A stretch of 33,097 nucleotides of DNA from Candidatus Gastranaerophilales bacterium. Lineage in GTDB: Bacteria > Cyanobacteriota > Vampirovibrionia > Gastranaerophilales > Gastranaerophilaceae. Under the pieces are notes generated by a model that did no database searches, had not been told where the DNA came from, and worked only from the letters and a program-made list of their open reading frames with translations. The position numbers and the translations under genes were made by a program. Position 1 is the stretch's first letter. Each line of letters starts with the position of its first letter. Location of the stretch: positions 1-33,097 of the forward strand of contig CALUVO010000008.1 of the NCBI GenBank assembly GCA_944324245.1. The letters run 5' to 3'. Positions 25,916-33,097 of the stretch are shown here, in pieces.

Positions 25916-27601
25916 TTATGCTGCAGGCAATTTGAAAATTACGCTAAATGTGTTGTCTTTAGTTGATTTTAGTTCTATCGAACCGTTCATTGCAAGAACA
26001 AGTCCTTTTACAATGAACAAACCAAGTCCTGTACCTCTTGTAGTCCTTGTCGTTTTATCATCTATTCTTGTAAATTTGCCGAAAAGCTTTTGCAGTTTAT
26101 CCGGCGGAATATAGTCGTATGCATTTGTAATTTTAATAACAGCATTATTTCTTTCTTTTGATATATCTACTGTTATTTTTGTATCTTCATATGAATATTT
26201 ATAAGCATTTTCTATTAAGTTGATAAATATTTGTTCAAGTCTGTCAGTATCCGCAATAACATCTTTTATCGCTTCGTCATTATTTATTACAATCTCTCTT
26301 TGGGCTTTGTGTTTTGTTGAAAGGATTGCATCGTTTAAAGAGTCCATAAGATTTATTTCCTGAAGATTAAGGTTTAATTTTGCACCTTCAATATCAGGTA
26401 TAACAAGCAAGTCTTCAACCATTCTGCTTAAGCGTTCTGATTGGTTTTTTATTATTTTTAAAGATTTTTGGATAGTTTCTTCATCCAGTTCAATATCCTG
26501 CCTCAACAGTCTTGATGTATAACCTTTTATGCTTGTAAGCGGTGTTCTGAATTCGTGGCTTACTGTGTCTATAAGGTTTGAGCGGAATTCATCGAGCTTT
26601 TTTAATTCTCTGTTTGTATGTTTCAGTTTTTTATAGGCAGTATTAATTTCATCTGCCATTTTGTTAAATTCGTCCGCAAGGAATACTGTTTCATGTGGTG
26701 TAAATACGCTTGTCAGCAATCTGACTTTTCTTTTGTAATTACCTTTTGATAATGCCATTATGCCTTTGAAAAGCTGTCTTATGTTTATATAAAGATAGTA
26801 TGTATATATACCGACTGCAAAAATTATAAATAATGCAGAAATGCATAGGGCTAGTATTATTTTATATCTGGCTGTATTAATAGTTGTTTTTGTAATATGG
26901 TGCGTTGTATTAACTATTATTGTTGTGTCAGGATCAGCAAGTTTGAAATATGCCAGAGGCTGGTTTTTTACTTTTCCGAATATTACAGGTTTATCAAATT
27001 CCAGCTTTTGAGGCAGTGCATATTTTACTCTGTTAAAATCACTTTCATTGTAATTATGTGCGGCAACAAGTTTATTGTCTTTATTTAATATATATATTTG
27101 CCTGTCATCTTTTCTGTATATATTAAAGACCTGCTCTTGAAAAACTTTTATATCAATTTTTGCAATTACAGCATGGTTTTCATCTATTTTTTTCAGTATT
27201 TCTATATTTTTATTTTGTTTATTGTAAAAAGTGTAATCATTCCATTCTTTATATGAAGTTTTATCGTGCTTGTTGACAATATATAACTCAGAGATTAGAT
27301 TAGATGTTTTCAATGTATCTTTCAGATAAACATCTCTGCCGAATTCTGTTGGAATATTTCTGAGTGCCAGTACAATTTGGTTTATTTCATCTTCACCGGA
27401 TTCAGAAAAAGTTTCTATATTTGATGCTATCGACTCTGCAATGCTTAGAGCCGAATATTGCAGCTCATTTCTTACAGCGTGCTGATTGATATTGTTTACA
27501 ATGATTGCACAAACCGTTGTCGGCACAATTACTGCGAGCAAAAGAACAAGTATAATCTGCTCTACTATTTTTAGTCTTTTAAATTTGATTTGATTTTTCA
27601 T
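25916..27601 (-). CDS. Membrane sensor histidine kinase
   Basis: Second gene of a two-component operon (561 residues); its ATG overlaps the regulator stop by four bases (ATGA), so the two are translationally coupled. Order: membrane helix about 14-36; extracytoplasmic sensor about 37-240, probably Cache-like (RQIYILNKDNKLVA resembles its beta-sheet core); second membrane helix about 245-268; HAMP linker; HisKA with SHEFRTPLTSIKGY, His349 being the phosphate acceptor; HATPase with NLIENAYKYS (N-box) and GTGLGLFIVKG (G2). The G1 box is unusual: where DxGxGIP is expected the sequence reads NAYDYIP. Asn for Asp is known in some kinases, but loss of both glycines is not usual. The signal sensed is unknown. 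Confidence 0.92.
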   Translation of the reverse strand: MKNQIKFKRLKIVEQIILVLLLAVIVPTTVCAIIVNNINQHAVRNELQYSALSIAESIASNIETFSESGEDEINQIVLALRNIPTEFGRDVYLKDTLKTSNLISELYIVNKHDKTSYKEWNDYTFYNKQNKNIEILKKIDENHAVIAKIDIKVFQEQVFNIYRKDDRQIYILNKDNKLVAAHNYNESDFNRVKYALPQKLEFDKPVIFGKVKNQPLAYFKLADPDTTIIVNTTHHITKTTINTARYKIILALCISALFIIFAVGIYTYYLYINIRQLFKGIMALSKGNYKRKVRLLTSVFTPHETVFLADEFNKMADEINTAYKKLKHTNRELKKLDEFRSNLIDTVSHEFRTPLTSIKGYTSRLLRQDIELDEETIQKSLKIIKNQSERLSRMVEDLLVIPDIEGAKLNLNLQEINLMDSLNDAILSTKHKAQREIVINNDEAIKDVIADTDRLEQIFINLIENAYKYSYEDTKITVDISKERNNAVIKITNAYDYIPPDKLQKLFGKFTRIDDKTTRTTRGTGLGLFIVKGLVLAMNGSIELKSTKDNTFSVIFKLPAA

Positions 27602-28317
27602 TCTTCATTTCCGCCATCTGGCATAGGCGTTAGTTTATACCCGACATTTGTGACTGTGTGCAGGTATTTTGGATTTTTTGTATCTTTTTCTATTTTTTGT
27701 CTTAATCCGCCTACGTGCACTCTTACCATTCTGACATCTTCATCCGAGTCATATCCCCAAACCTCATCTAACAGCACTGCCAGTGAAACAGAATCGTTAA
27801 AATGCTGCATAAGACAGTACAATATTTCGAACTCAGTCGGTGTCAGTTTAATCTTTTTACCTTCAATGGCTGTTTCTAAGGATTCCGGGAACAATTCAAT
27901 ATCCCCCATTTTTAAAATTTCCTGTTTAAAAGACTGCTCATTAGAACTGTCAGTGTTTCTTCTCAAAAGTGCTTTTACTCTCAATAAAACCTCCTGTATA
28001 TCAAAAGGTTTTACAAGATAATCGTCCGCACCGCAGTCAAATCCCTGTGTTTTATCGCCTATTGTACCCTTCGCCGTTAATAACAAAACAGGTATATCCG
28101 GTTTTGCTTTTCTCAGATTTTTACAGACATCAAAACCGTTCATCTTTGGCATCATAACATCAAGCAATATAAGGTCATATGCATTAGTTACAGCCTTATT
28201 TAATCCTTCCATTCCGTCTTTTGCCGTATCAACAGAATATCCGCTGTGAGCCAAATCAAATTCCAGCAACTCTCTTATTTCATCATCATCATCTACAACC
28301 AATAGTCTTTTTGACAT
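27598..28317 (-). CDS. OmpR/PhoB-family response regulator
   Basis: DNA-binding partner of the downstream kinase (239 residues). The receiver domain has the acidic pocket VVDDDDE (residues 7-13), phosphate-accepting Asp53 in LLDVMMPKMNG, the Thr in LLLTAKG and Lys in DDYLVKPF. A short linker leads to a winged-helix domain with LTPTEFEILYCL, LLDEVWGYD and VRVHVGGLRQKIE, ending in a wing GYKL. All residues needed for phosphorylation are present. GAGG lies about nine bases before the ATG. A promoter with a perfect TATAAT is upstream, and its -35 sits in an inverted repeat that may be an autoregulatory site. Target genes are not evident from sequence. Confidence 0.95.
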   Translation of the reverse strand: MSKRLLVVDDDDEIRELLEFDLAHSGYSVDTAKDGMEGLNKAVTNAYDLILLDVMMPKMNGFDVCKNLRKAKPDIPVLLLTAKGTIGDKTQGFDCGADDYLVKPFDIQEVLLRVKALLRRNTDSSNEQSFKQEILKMGDIELFPESLETAIEGKKIKLTPTEFEILYCLMQHFNDSVSLAVLLDEVWGYDSDEDVRMVRVHVGGLRQKIEKDTKNPKYLHTVTNVGYKLTPMPDGGNEE

Positions 28318-28348
28318 ATGTTCTGCCTCATAAGAAGTATTTTTTCAC

Positions 28349-28389
28349 ATTATATTGCATTCTTAATGAAATTTACAAGAAATTGTAAA
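28349..28389 (-). promoter_or_regulatory. Two-component operon promoter with overlapping inverted repeat
   Basis: On the minus strand TTGTAA (plus 28373-28378) and TATAAT (plus 28349-28354) are 18 bases apart. The inverted repeat TTTACAA (28372-28378) / TTGTAAA (28383-28389), four bases apart, covers the -35. A regulator bound there would repress or activate this promoter; autoregulation by the encoded response regulator is plausible but unproven. Confidence 0.6.
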
Positions 28390-28445
28390 ATATTTTGAAA
28401 ATATAAAAACAGGTAGCAAAAAATATTTTTACAGGTTTTAAATAA

Positions 28446-28488
28446 TTGTGCACAACTTTGTTTGGCATGCCCTTTAAAAAAATTTTTT
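28446..28488. repeat. Cluster of short palindromes before the 879-codon gene
   Basis: Three self-complementary strings follow each other: TTGTGCACAA (28446-28455), GGCATGCC (28464-28471) and an A7T6 tract (28476-28488). They lie about 40-80 bases before the GTG start of the downstream gene. The A/T tract would bend DNA or act as an UP-like element; the two palindromes could be protein-binding sites. I see no convincing -35/-10 pair here. Confidence 0.35.
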
Positions 28489-28526
28489 AGCGGGTTAAAA
28501 TTAGTTTTTCAAAGGTAAACAAAAAA

Positions 28527-31166
28527 GTGATAACAACCGGACAAGTTGACATAAAAAATCAATACGGTTTAAAGCGAAAAGAGTTCCGTCATCGAAATTA
28601 TGCGGCAATGGGGTCGCTAAATGCGGGCAAACAAAACAATGCAATACAAAATAATAGTATACAAAAACCCTTGCAAGGAGGCGCAAACGCGCAAATATCT
28701 TTCAAGGGTTTTGCTTTTGACAGTATAAAAAAAACTTTTATGCCGACTGTAAAATTTGTTCCGGCTAATTTAAAGAATAAAGTATTTGATTCTCTTAAAC
28801 ATATTAGTGAACAACAATATAATACATATCTGCAAATAAAAGATGAGTTTATAAATTATGTAATTAATCCTAACAATGCTGATTTTAGGCGTAAAAATGG
28901 TATTACGGATGACATTTTAAATGTTTTGCAAAAAGGAAATCATGAGACTTTAATTTATTTGCCTAAAAAGACTGTCGCTACAAAATTTATAACACAGCTG
29001 GTATCTCCATTAAGCGCATTGTACAACTGGACTGAAAAGTTGATTTTGCCTAAAAATTCGAAAATTTTGCTAAAAAGAAATGAAAAAAAACGCATTATGA
29101 AAAACTATGCGGCTTTAGAAGGACTTTTTAAATCACATGAAATTTGGGAAAACGGCTACAGAAAAATGAGCGGGCATCCTAAATTTAATAAAAACAGCAC
29201 TTTTATAATTCCTGATGATGTTTTGTATAGCAAAATTAATAGAAGACGGAACAAAGTGGTTGATCCGAATAAAGGAAAGTATTCTTCCAATTCTCTTATG
29301 ATAGGAAACAGACTAATCTCAGGTGTTGTGTATTCGTATTTTTTGGGTACTGACGCATATAATACTACAATGAGATATTCAAACGATAAACACGAAGCTG
29401 CAAATCAAAGAAAATCCCGTATTGCTCAAGAGTTTTCCCGAATAGGTATGAATATGTATATTCAAAATCTCTTGTTTGGCACATTCGAAACTGCTGTAAA
29501 CAGAAGTTTGTCTACTGCAATGTTTGTGTCCGGTTCAACTGTTGCTTTTTCTGAAATTTTAGGAAGAAAGCTTGTCGGCAAACCCATAATGCCTTCTAAT
29601 AAGGAAAAATTGGACAAATTAGAAGAAGAAATGTATTCAAAAAAGGGACTTAGTGCTTCAATAGGCAGGCTGTTAACGTCAGTAAAGAAAAAAGATCCAG
29701 TACAATCAAACCACGCAAATATTTCTAATGTGTATTATAATAAAACATCTGCAAATGAAAAATTATTTTCTTCTTTTGCTACTAAAAATACTTCCAGACA
29801 GGAAGGTCTGCAAAATACGCCATCTTTTAAAGGTACTGTTGATATAAATAAATATTTCAAAGTGGAAAAACTCATAGAAAAAGACAAGGTTGAGTATCTC
29901 TTACAAATACTTGAAAAAGCTGACTCTAAAACAGCTCAAAATATAAAAAATGCAATAATGAAATCTGTAAGAAAATCTGATTATCTCAAACAAAAAGATG
30001 TAGCTATTCCTCAAAATATAGAAGAATTAATAGCGTTAAACGATATAAACAAAATACCACTTGGAAAGAAAGATACTTTCTGGGGAAAACTTACAACAAG
30101 CATACTTGTTCCTGTAAGATTCATTTCAAATGTGTGCAGAGGAATAGTTATTATACCCAGAAAAATATACTATATTGCAACTAACAAAAAGGATACAAGA
30201 CTTGCTGATGAGTTAAATAAATTGAAACAGAGTATAGATTTAACTGATGTTTATAACATCAATAATGAACTAAATAAGCTAAAATTCAACTTAAATAACG
30301 AAAAATCTAAGTTAACTCCAGCTATTTATGAAATAAAACAGAAAAATATAATCAGATTGGAAAAGTTTATAGATTTTTATAAACAAAGACTTGCGACAGA
30401 AGCCTGGTCAAAATCTCCATATACTGCTGACGAAAAATCGCTGAAGATATTTGCTGAGTTTAAAGGTATAAAAAACAAGACAAATGAGGATATACAAGGT
30501 GTAAAAAATATTCTCCTCTGGTTTGATAAACAGCTTCAAAGAGAAGGAATAGAGTTAGATAAAAACGGTAATTTAGCTGAAGAAGATATAAAAAAAGCAA
30601 GAAAAATACTAATGGACTCGGTAATGAGAGCAGACGGAGAAAAACAGCTTGAATATGATGGTAATACACTGGCTCAGACAAATATAAACCTTTCAAGGGC
30701 GATAACTACGTTGTTCTTAATTACAGATGCCTATAACCTTACTATGCAATACAGCAATGATAATCGTAAAGATGCTGCAAAGAGTGCAAAAAACAGAGCG
30801 GCACAGGAAATTTCAAGAATCAGCGTATCGGCTTATATAATGGCTTTTGTTCATAACCTGTTATCAAAACTCTGCAATTCAAGTCTTGCCGGTGCATTTA
30901 CGCTTACAGCTTTGACTTCATCTATCAATGACTCTATTTCAAGAGAAGTTGTCGGTGTTCCGTTGACTGCAAAAACTCAGGAAGAGCTAGAAGAGATTGA
31001 TAAGAAAAATCAAAAGTCTAAAAATCCTATCAAAAAAGCGCTGGCGTATTCTATAGGTAAAAAGTCAGCACTGCCTTCATCTCAATTACAGTCAAAAACA
31101 AATGCCGTTAGCGTAAAAACTGATTATATAGGCAATGACTTTTTTATAAATCCTGAAATTAATTAA
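28527..31166 (+). CDS. Duplicated hypothetical protein with SFKG motifs
   Basis: An 879-residue product I cannot assign to a known function. The start is GTG, with AAAGG about 12 bases upstream; ATG at 28608 is a possible alternative. The protein is an internal duplication. Unit one has ISFKGF (about 57) and then TDAYNTTMRYSND (about 275), RIAQEFSRIGMN, LGRKLVGKP and LEEE. Unit two has PSFKGT (about 432) and then TDAYNLTMQYSND (about 733), RAAQEISRISVS, ISREVVGVP and LEEI. Before each TDAYN block is a variable, Lys-rich helical part. The hydrophobic helices after each block (for example AMFVSGSTVAFSEILG, AGAFTLTALTSSIN) could lie in or on a membrane. No signal peptide is visible. An N-terminal ISFKG-like motif followed by such helices seems typical of Gastranaerophilales proteins, from memory and without a search. 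It precedes rsmH by 40 bases. Confidence 0.8.
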   Translation: MITTGQVDIKNQYGLKRKEFRHRNYAAMGSLNAGKQNNAIQNNSIQKPLQGGANAQISFKGFAFDSIKKTFMPTVKFVPANLKNKVFDSLKHISEQQYNTYLQIKDEFINYVINPNNADFRRKNGITDDILNVLQKGNHETLIYLPKKTVATKFITQLVSPLSALYNWTEKLILPKNSKILLKRNEKKRIMKNYAALEGLFKSHEIWENGYRKMSGHPKFNKNSTFIIPDDVLYSKINRRRNKVVDPNKGKYSSNSLMIGNRLISGVVYSYFLGTDAYNTTMRYSNDKHEAANQRKSRIAQEFSRIGMNMYIQNLLFGTFETAVNRSLSTAMFVSGSTVAFSEILGRKLVGKPIMPSNKEKLDKLEEEMYSKKGLSASIGRLLTSVKKKDPVQSNHANISNVYYNKTSANEKLFSSFATKNTSRQEGLQNTPSFKGTVDINKYFKVEKLIEKDKVEYLLQILEKADSKTAQNIKNAIMKSVRKSDYLKQKDVAIPQNIEELIALNDINKIPLGKKDTFWGKLTTSILVPVRFISNVCRGIVIIPRKIYYIATNKKDTRLADELNKLKQSIDLTDVYNINNELNKLKFNLNNEKSKLTPAIYEIKQKNIIRLEKFIDFYKQRLATEAWSKSPYTADEKSLKIFAEFKGIKNKTNEDIQGVKNILLWFDKQLQREGIELDKNGNLAEEDIKKARKILMDSVMRADGEKQLEYDGNTLAQTNINLSRAITTLFLITDAYNLTMQYSNDNRKDAAKSAKNRAAQEISRISVSAYIMAFVHNLLSKLCNSSLAGAFTLTALTSSINDSISREVVGVPLTAKTQEELEEIDKKNQKSKNPIKKALAYSIGKKSALPSSQLQSKTNAVSVKTDYIGNDFFINPEIN

Positions 31167-31206
31167 ACAAAATTAATAAAATTTTTGTTTAATATAAAAT
31201 ATAGAA

Positions 31207-32169
31207 ATGCAACACAGATATAAAACTCCAGAATTTGAACATTATACAGTTATGGCTTGCGAAGCAGTTGATATGCTTGATTGTAAGCCGGGAAAAATAT
31301 ATGTGGATGCAACCCTGGGAGGCGGCGGACACAGTGAACTTATATTGCAAAAGATTCAGCCGGATGGGCGTCTAATAGCTTTTGATATAGACGATGATGC
31401 GATAAAAGCTTCTAAAGAAAGGCTAAAAGGTTACAATAATTTAACAATAGTTAAGGAATCTTACTGTAATATTAAGAAAGTTTTACAAGATTTAGGAATA
31501 AATGAAATAACAGGGGGAATTGTTTTTGACCTGGGTGCATCATATCATCAGCTTACAAAACAAGAACGCGGATTTAGTTTTATGAAAGATGCGCCTTTAG
31601 ATATGCGTTTTGACAAGGATTCGGATTTTAGCGCTTACGATGTCGTAAACGGGTATTCTGAAGAGGATTTGATTCGAATAATCAGTGAATACGGTGAGGA
31701 AAGATTTACCAAAAGAATTGTAAAAAATATTGTAAATTATCGTAAACTTAAAAATATAGAAACCACGGGCGAATTGGCCGAAATAATAAAAAATTCGGTA
31801 CCAAAAACAAAAGAAAAAATTCACCCCGCAACCCGCACGTTCCAAGCGATTAGGATAGAAGTGAATCAAGAATTACAAAATATTAAAAATACTTTAAATG
31901 ATGTGCTTACTTTATTATCTGTTGGTGCTATAATTAGTATAATAAGTTTTCACTCTTTAGAGGATAGACTTGTTAAACAGTGTTTCAAGTATTATGCGTC
32001 AAAATGCCGCTGCAAACCGAATGAGCCGGTTTGTCACTGCAAACCTCCAATGCTTGAATTGATTAACAAAAAGCCTATAACGGCATCAGAATTAGAAATT
32101 AAGGAGAACCCTCCATCAAGATCGGCAAAGTTGAGGGTAGCTAAAAAAATTTCGTCATGGGAGAAATAA
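31207..32169 (+). CDS. rsmH: 16S rRNA (cytosine-1402-N4)-methyltransferase
   Basis: RsmH (MraW, 320 residues) uses S-adenosylmethionine to methylate N4 of C1402 in the 16S rRNA decoding site. Visible motifs are FEHYTVM (10-16, matching HxPVM), the SAM-binding VDATLGGGGHS (33-43), FDIDDDA, and the closing IISFHSLEDRLVKQCFK. Between them lies the inserted helical domain, with HPATRTFQAIRIEVNQEL. A C-terminal Cys/His-containing stretch (CRCKPNEPVCHCKPP) is a common feature of this family. No Shine-Dalgarno sequence precedes the ATG. It is followed immediately by an FtsL-like gene, the usual start of the division and cell-wall cluster. Confidence 0.96.
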   Translation: MQHRYKTPEFEHYTVMACEAVDMLDCKPGKIYVDATLGGGGHSELILQKIQPDGRLIAFDIDDDAIKASKERLKGYNNLTIVKESYCNIKKVLQDLGINEITGGIVFDLGASYHQLTKQERGFSFMKDAPLDMRFDKDSDFSAYDVVNGYSEEDLIRIISEYGEERFTKRIVKNIVNYRKLKNIETTGELAEIIKNSVPKTKEKIHPATRTFQAIRIEVNQELQNIKNTLNDVLTLLSVGAIISIISFHSLEDRLVKQCFKYYASKCRCKPNEPVCHCKPPMLELINKKPITASELEIKENPPSRSAKLRVAKKISSWEK

Positions 32170-32170
32170 A

Positions 32171-32650
32171 TTGACAAGACCTGTAATCGATACAAAGAAC
32201 AGTCAAAGACATTTATATAATCAATATAATTATGACAATTCTAAAAATCCGATAAGCCCCGTTATAGACGGTTATTTTCCGACTCATAAAACTTATAAAG
32301 AAATGGCTATAGCCAGAGTTAATAAAACTCTTTGCGCAATACTTGTATTTTTTATTTTGCTCTCAGCTGTAAGTTATTATTTTGTTACAGCAAGCGAAAT
32401 TACTCTGAATAAGTATAGAAAGCAGGTTTTGTCTTTAAATGATGAAAATGTAGAGTTGCAAAATAAACTTGATTATCTTAAGTCATATTATAATGTTGAT
32501 AAGGCTATGAAAAAACAGCATTTACTGCAAAAAGCTAAAAATGTCATTGAAGTAAAAGATTCACCGGCAACGGATCCTGTTAAAAATATAGCTGCAGTAA
32601 AAGTTTCACAGTCATCTCAAAAACCTTTTCAATGGTCAATTGGCTTTTAA
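32171..32650 (+). CDS. ftsL: FtsL-like cell division protein
   Basis: Starts with TTG one base after the rsmH stop; GGGAG at the end of rsmH gives a good ribosome binding site, so translation is coupled. The product (159 residues) has a polar cytoplasmic head of about 50 residues, one membrane helix (about 54-73, LCAILVFFILLSAVSYYFV) and then a heptad-like segment (about 76-115, LSLNDENVELQNKLDYL) as in FtsL/DivIC proteins. The protein is recognised by position after rsmH and by topology, since FtsL sequences are poorly conserved. FtsL bridges FtsB and FtsQ in the divisome. The usual next gene, ftsI, is not present; structured non-coding DNA follows instead. Confidence 0.8.
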   Translation: MTRPVIDTKNSQRHLYNQYNYDNSKNPISPVIDGYFPTHKTYKEMAIARVNKTLCAILVFFILLSAVSYYFVTASEITLNKYRKQVLSLNDENVELQNKLDYLKSYYNVDKAMKKQHLLQKAKNVIEVKDSPATDPVKNIAAVKVSQSSQKPFQWSIGF

Positions 32651-32659
32651 ATTCAAGGT

Positions 32660-32832
32660 TTCTTATGATGTCTGAGGCGGCCTCGCTTGTAGGAGTGTAC
32701 ACGGAGTGCAAATGACGCCACCAGGTAGGGGCATAACATCAGGCTTCGCTCTAGCTCAGCCGATGTTGCAGCCAGTCTAGCATTTTACGGAAGTGATCCC
32801 ATGCACTTGTTGGCTGTGCCGGACTTATTTTT
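32660..32832 (+). ncRNA. Candidate structured RNA, first element
   Basis: This stretch is clearly richer in G+C than its neighbours, has no credible gene, and is dense in stems. AACATC + GGCT (32735-32745, one bulged A) pairs with AGCC + GATGTT (from about 32758); GCAGCCA (32768-32774) pairs with TGGCTG (about 32811-32816); AAGTG (about 32791) pairs with CACTT (about 32805). GAGG..CCTC (32673-32683) forms a small hairpin. A possible closing helix, GTCTG (32670-32674) with CGGAC (32820-32824), ends just before a T-tract (32827-32832) that could stop transcription. No match to tmRNA, RNase P, SRP RNA or tRNA signatures was found by eye. The family is unknown to me. Confidence 0.5.
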
Positions 32833-32837
32833 TAACA

Positions 32838-32975
32838 ACGAACTTGTTTATTGCACAGGTTCAACAAGCGGATTTTCGGACGGGTGAAACCCGGAGAGCG
32901 AGGACATTGAGCCGGCTTGTGCAAAGCACAAAAGGCGAAACTGTCTGAGCGTGAAGAAAATCCAAGAAGGAGTCG
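32838..32975 (+). ncRNA. Candidate structured RNA or leader, second element
   Basis: A branched fold can be drawn directly. The outer stem is GGATTTTC (32870-32877) with GAAAATCC (32956-32963). Inside it, CGGGT (32881-32885) pairs with ACCCG (32889-32893) on a GAA loop. A second arm has GGACA (about 32902) with TGTCT (about 32942), then GCC with GGC, then TTGTGC with GCACAA on an AAA loop. Upstream, CTTGTT (about 32842) pairs with AACAAG (about 32863). Unpaired parts are purine-rich (GGAGAGCGAGG, GGCGAAAC, GTGAAGAAAA), as in real RNAs transcribed from the plus strand. It ends 27 bases before the next start codon, so it may be a 5' leader or the 3' part of one long RNA. Confidence 0.5.
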
Positions 32976-32990
32976 GAGTCAGTTGACGAT

Positions 32991-33097
32991 ATGAAATATA
33001 AAAAATATAATGAGGAAATAAATAAACTTAGTAATGAAATTTCCCAAAAAGGCGATATCTGGGAGTTGTATTACCAGAGAGGTTATTTGTATTTTTT
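32991..33097 (+). CDS. TPR-like protein, N-terminal fragment
   Basis: Begins with ATG at 32991 and runs open to the window edge (35 complete codons). The visible part is a charged helix (MKYKKYNEEINKLS) followed by DIWELYYQRGYLYF, which fits the first helix of a tetratricopeptide repeat (W-x-LYY-x-RG-x-xY). GGAG at 32975-32978 is about 12 bases upstream, and AAGGAG (32967-32972) is farther away, so the ribosome binding site is not ideal. TPR proteins are scaffolds for protein interactions; the partner is not visible. Confidence 0.65.
   Translation, partial: MKYKKYNEEINKLSNEISQKGDIWELYYQRGYLYF

Noticed and set aside
28464-28480. Sigma54 promoter (TGGCATGCC...)
   Set aside because: The GC at the -12 position with correct spacing is missing.
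32665-32715. 16-codon frame inside the structured region (ATGATGTCTGAG...TGA)
   Set aside because: Its start lies at the possible RNA stem, with no well-spaced ribosome binding site; more likely chance. A tmRNA tag was considered, but no tRNA-like ends are present.
32845-32870. GGTTCAA resembling a tRNA T-arm
   Set aside because: It lacks the closing pairs of a T-stem, a D-arm, an anticodon arm and an acceptor stem around it.
32870-32963. Known RNAs (RNase P, SRP RNA, group II intron domain V, SAM or FMN riboswitch)
   Set aside because: The invariant motifs of these families are absent; short strings such as GGGTGAAACCC are similar only by chance.

Overview
The window most likely comes from a non-photosynthetic relative of the cyanobacteria, of the gut Melainabacteria / Gastranaerophilales (Vampirovibrionia) type. 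The sequence is AT-rich. The ATP synthase genes run a, c, b', b, delta, alpha, gamma, with a split b/b' stator and no beta or epsilon gene after gamma. That layout is characteristic of cyanobacteria, yet nothing photosynthetic is present, and the gamma subunit lacks most of the insertion found in photosynthetic cyanobacteria. Outer-membrane two-partner secretion genes show a double-membrane cell. The lineage is inferred from gene order and protein character, not from a database search.

Layout. (1) Positions 1-285 hold no gene but two inverted repeats. (2) 286-3051, minus strand: a small exported protein downstream of a TpsB outer-membrane transporter with a long Pro/Ala-rich periplasmic extension. 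(3) 3052-3220: a divergent control region with three perfect inverted repeats, one centred on the tpsB -10 box. (4) 3221-17779, plus strand: one giant TpsA/LktA-like filamentous adhesin (4852 codons) made of beta-helix repeats, ending in a non-repetitive tail that resembles a degenerate PilZ domain. (5) 17902-18093: rpmB (ribosomal protein L28) with its own terminator. (6) 18283-23510: atpB-atpE-atpF'-atpF-atpH-atpA-atpG from one good extended -10 promoter, with strong hairpins right after the c and alpha genes. (7) 23558-24608: an NfnA/SudB-like flavoprotein subunit and a 59-residue four-cysteine protein, closed by a terminator shared with the convergent gene. (8) 24634-28317, minus strand: a lineage-type hypothetical protein with a Ca-loop-like motif, then a histidine kinase/response regulator pair. 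(9) 28527-32650, plus strand: an 879-codon protein with an internal duplication, rsmH, and an ftsL-like gene. (10) 32651-32990: a GC-rich stretch full of stem-loops, probably structured RNA, leading into a TPR protein cut off by the window edge.

How the genes work together. TpsB, TpsA and perhaps the small exported protein form one surface-adhesin export unit under shared divergent control. The atp genes make the F0 sector, delta, alpha and gamma; beta and epsilon must be encoded elsewhere. rsmH and ftsL are the usual start of a division/cell-wall cluster, but the expected ftsI does not follow. The strongest candidates for something undescribed are the structured RNA region at 32651-32990, the PilZ-like tail on an exported adhesin, the operator array between tpsB and tpsA, and the duplicated 879-residue protein.
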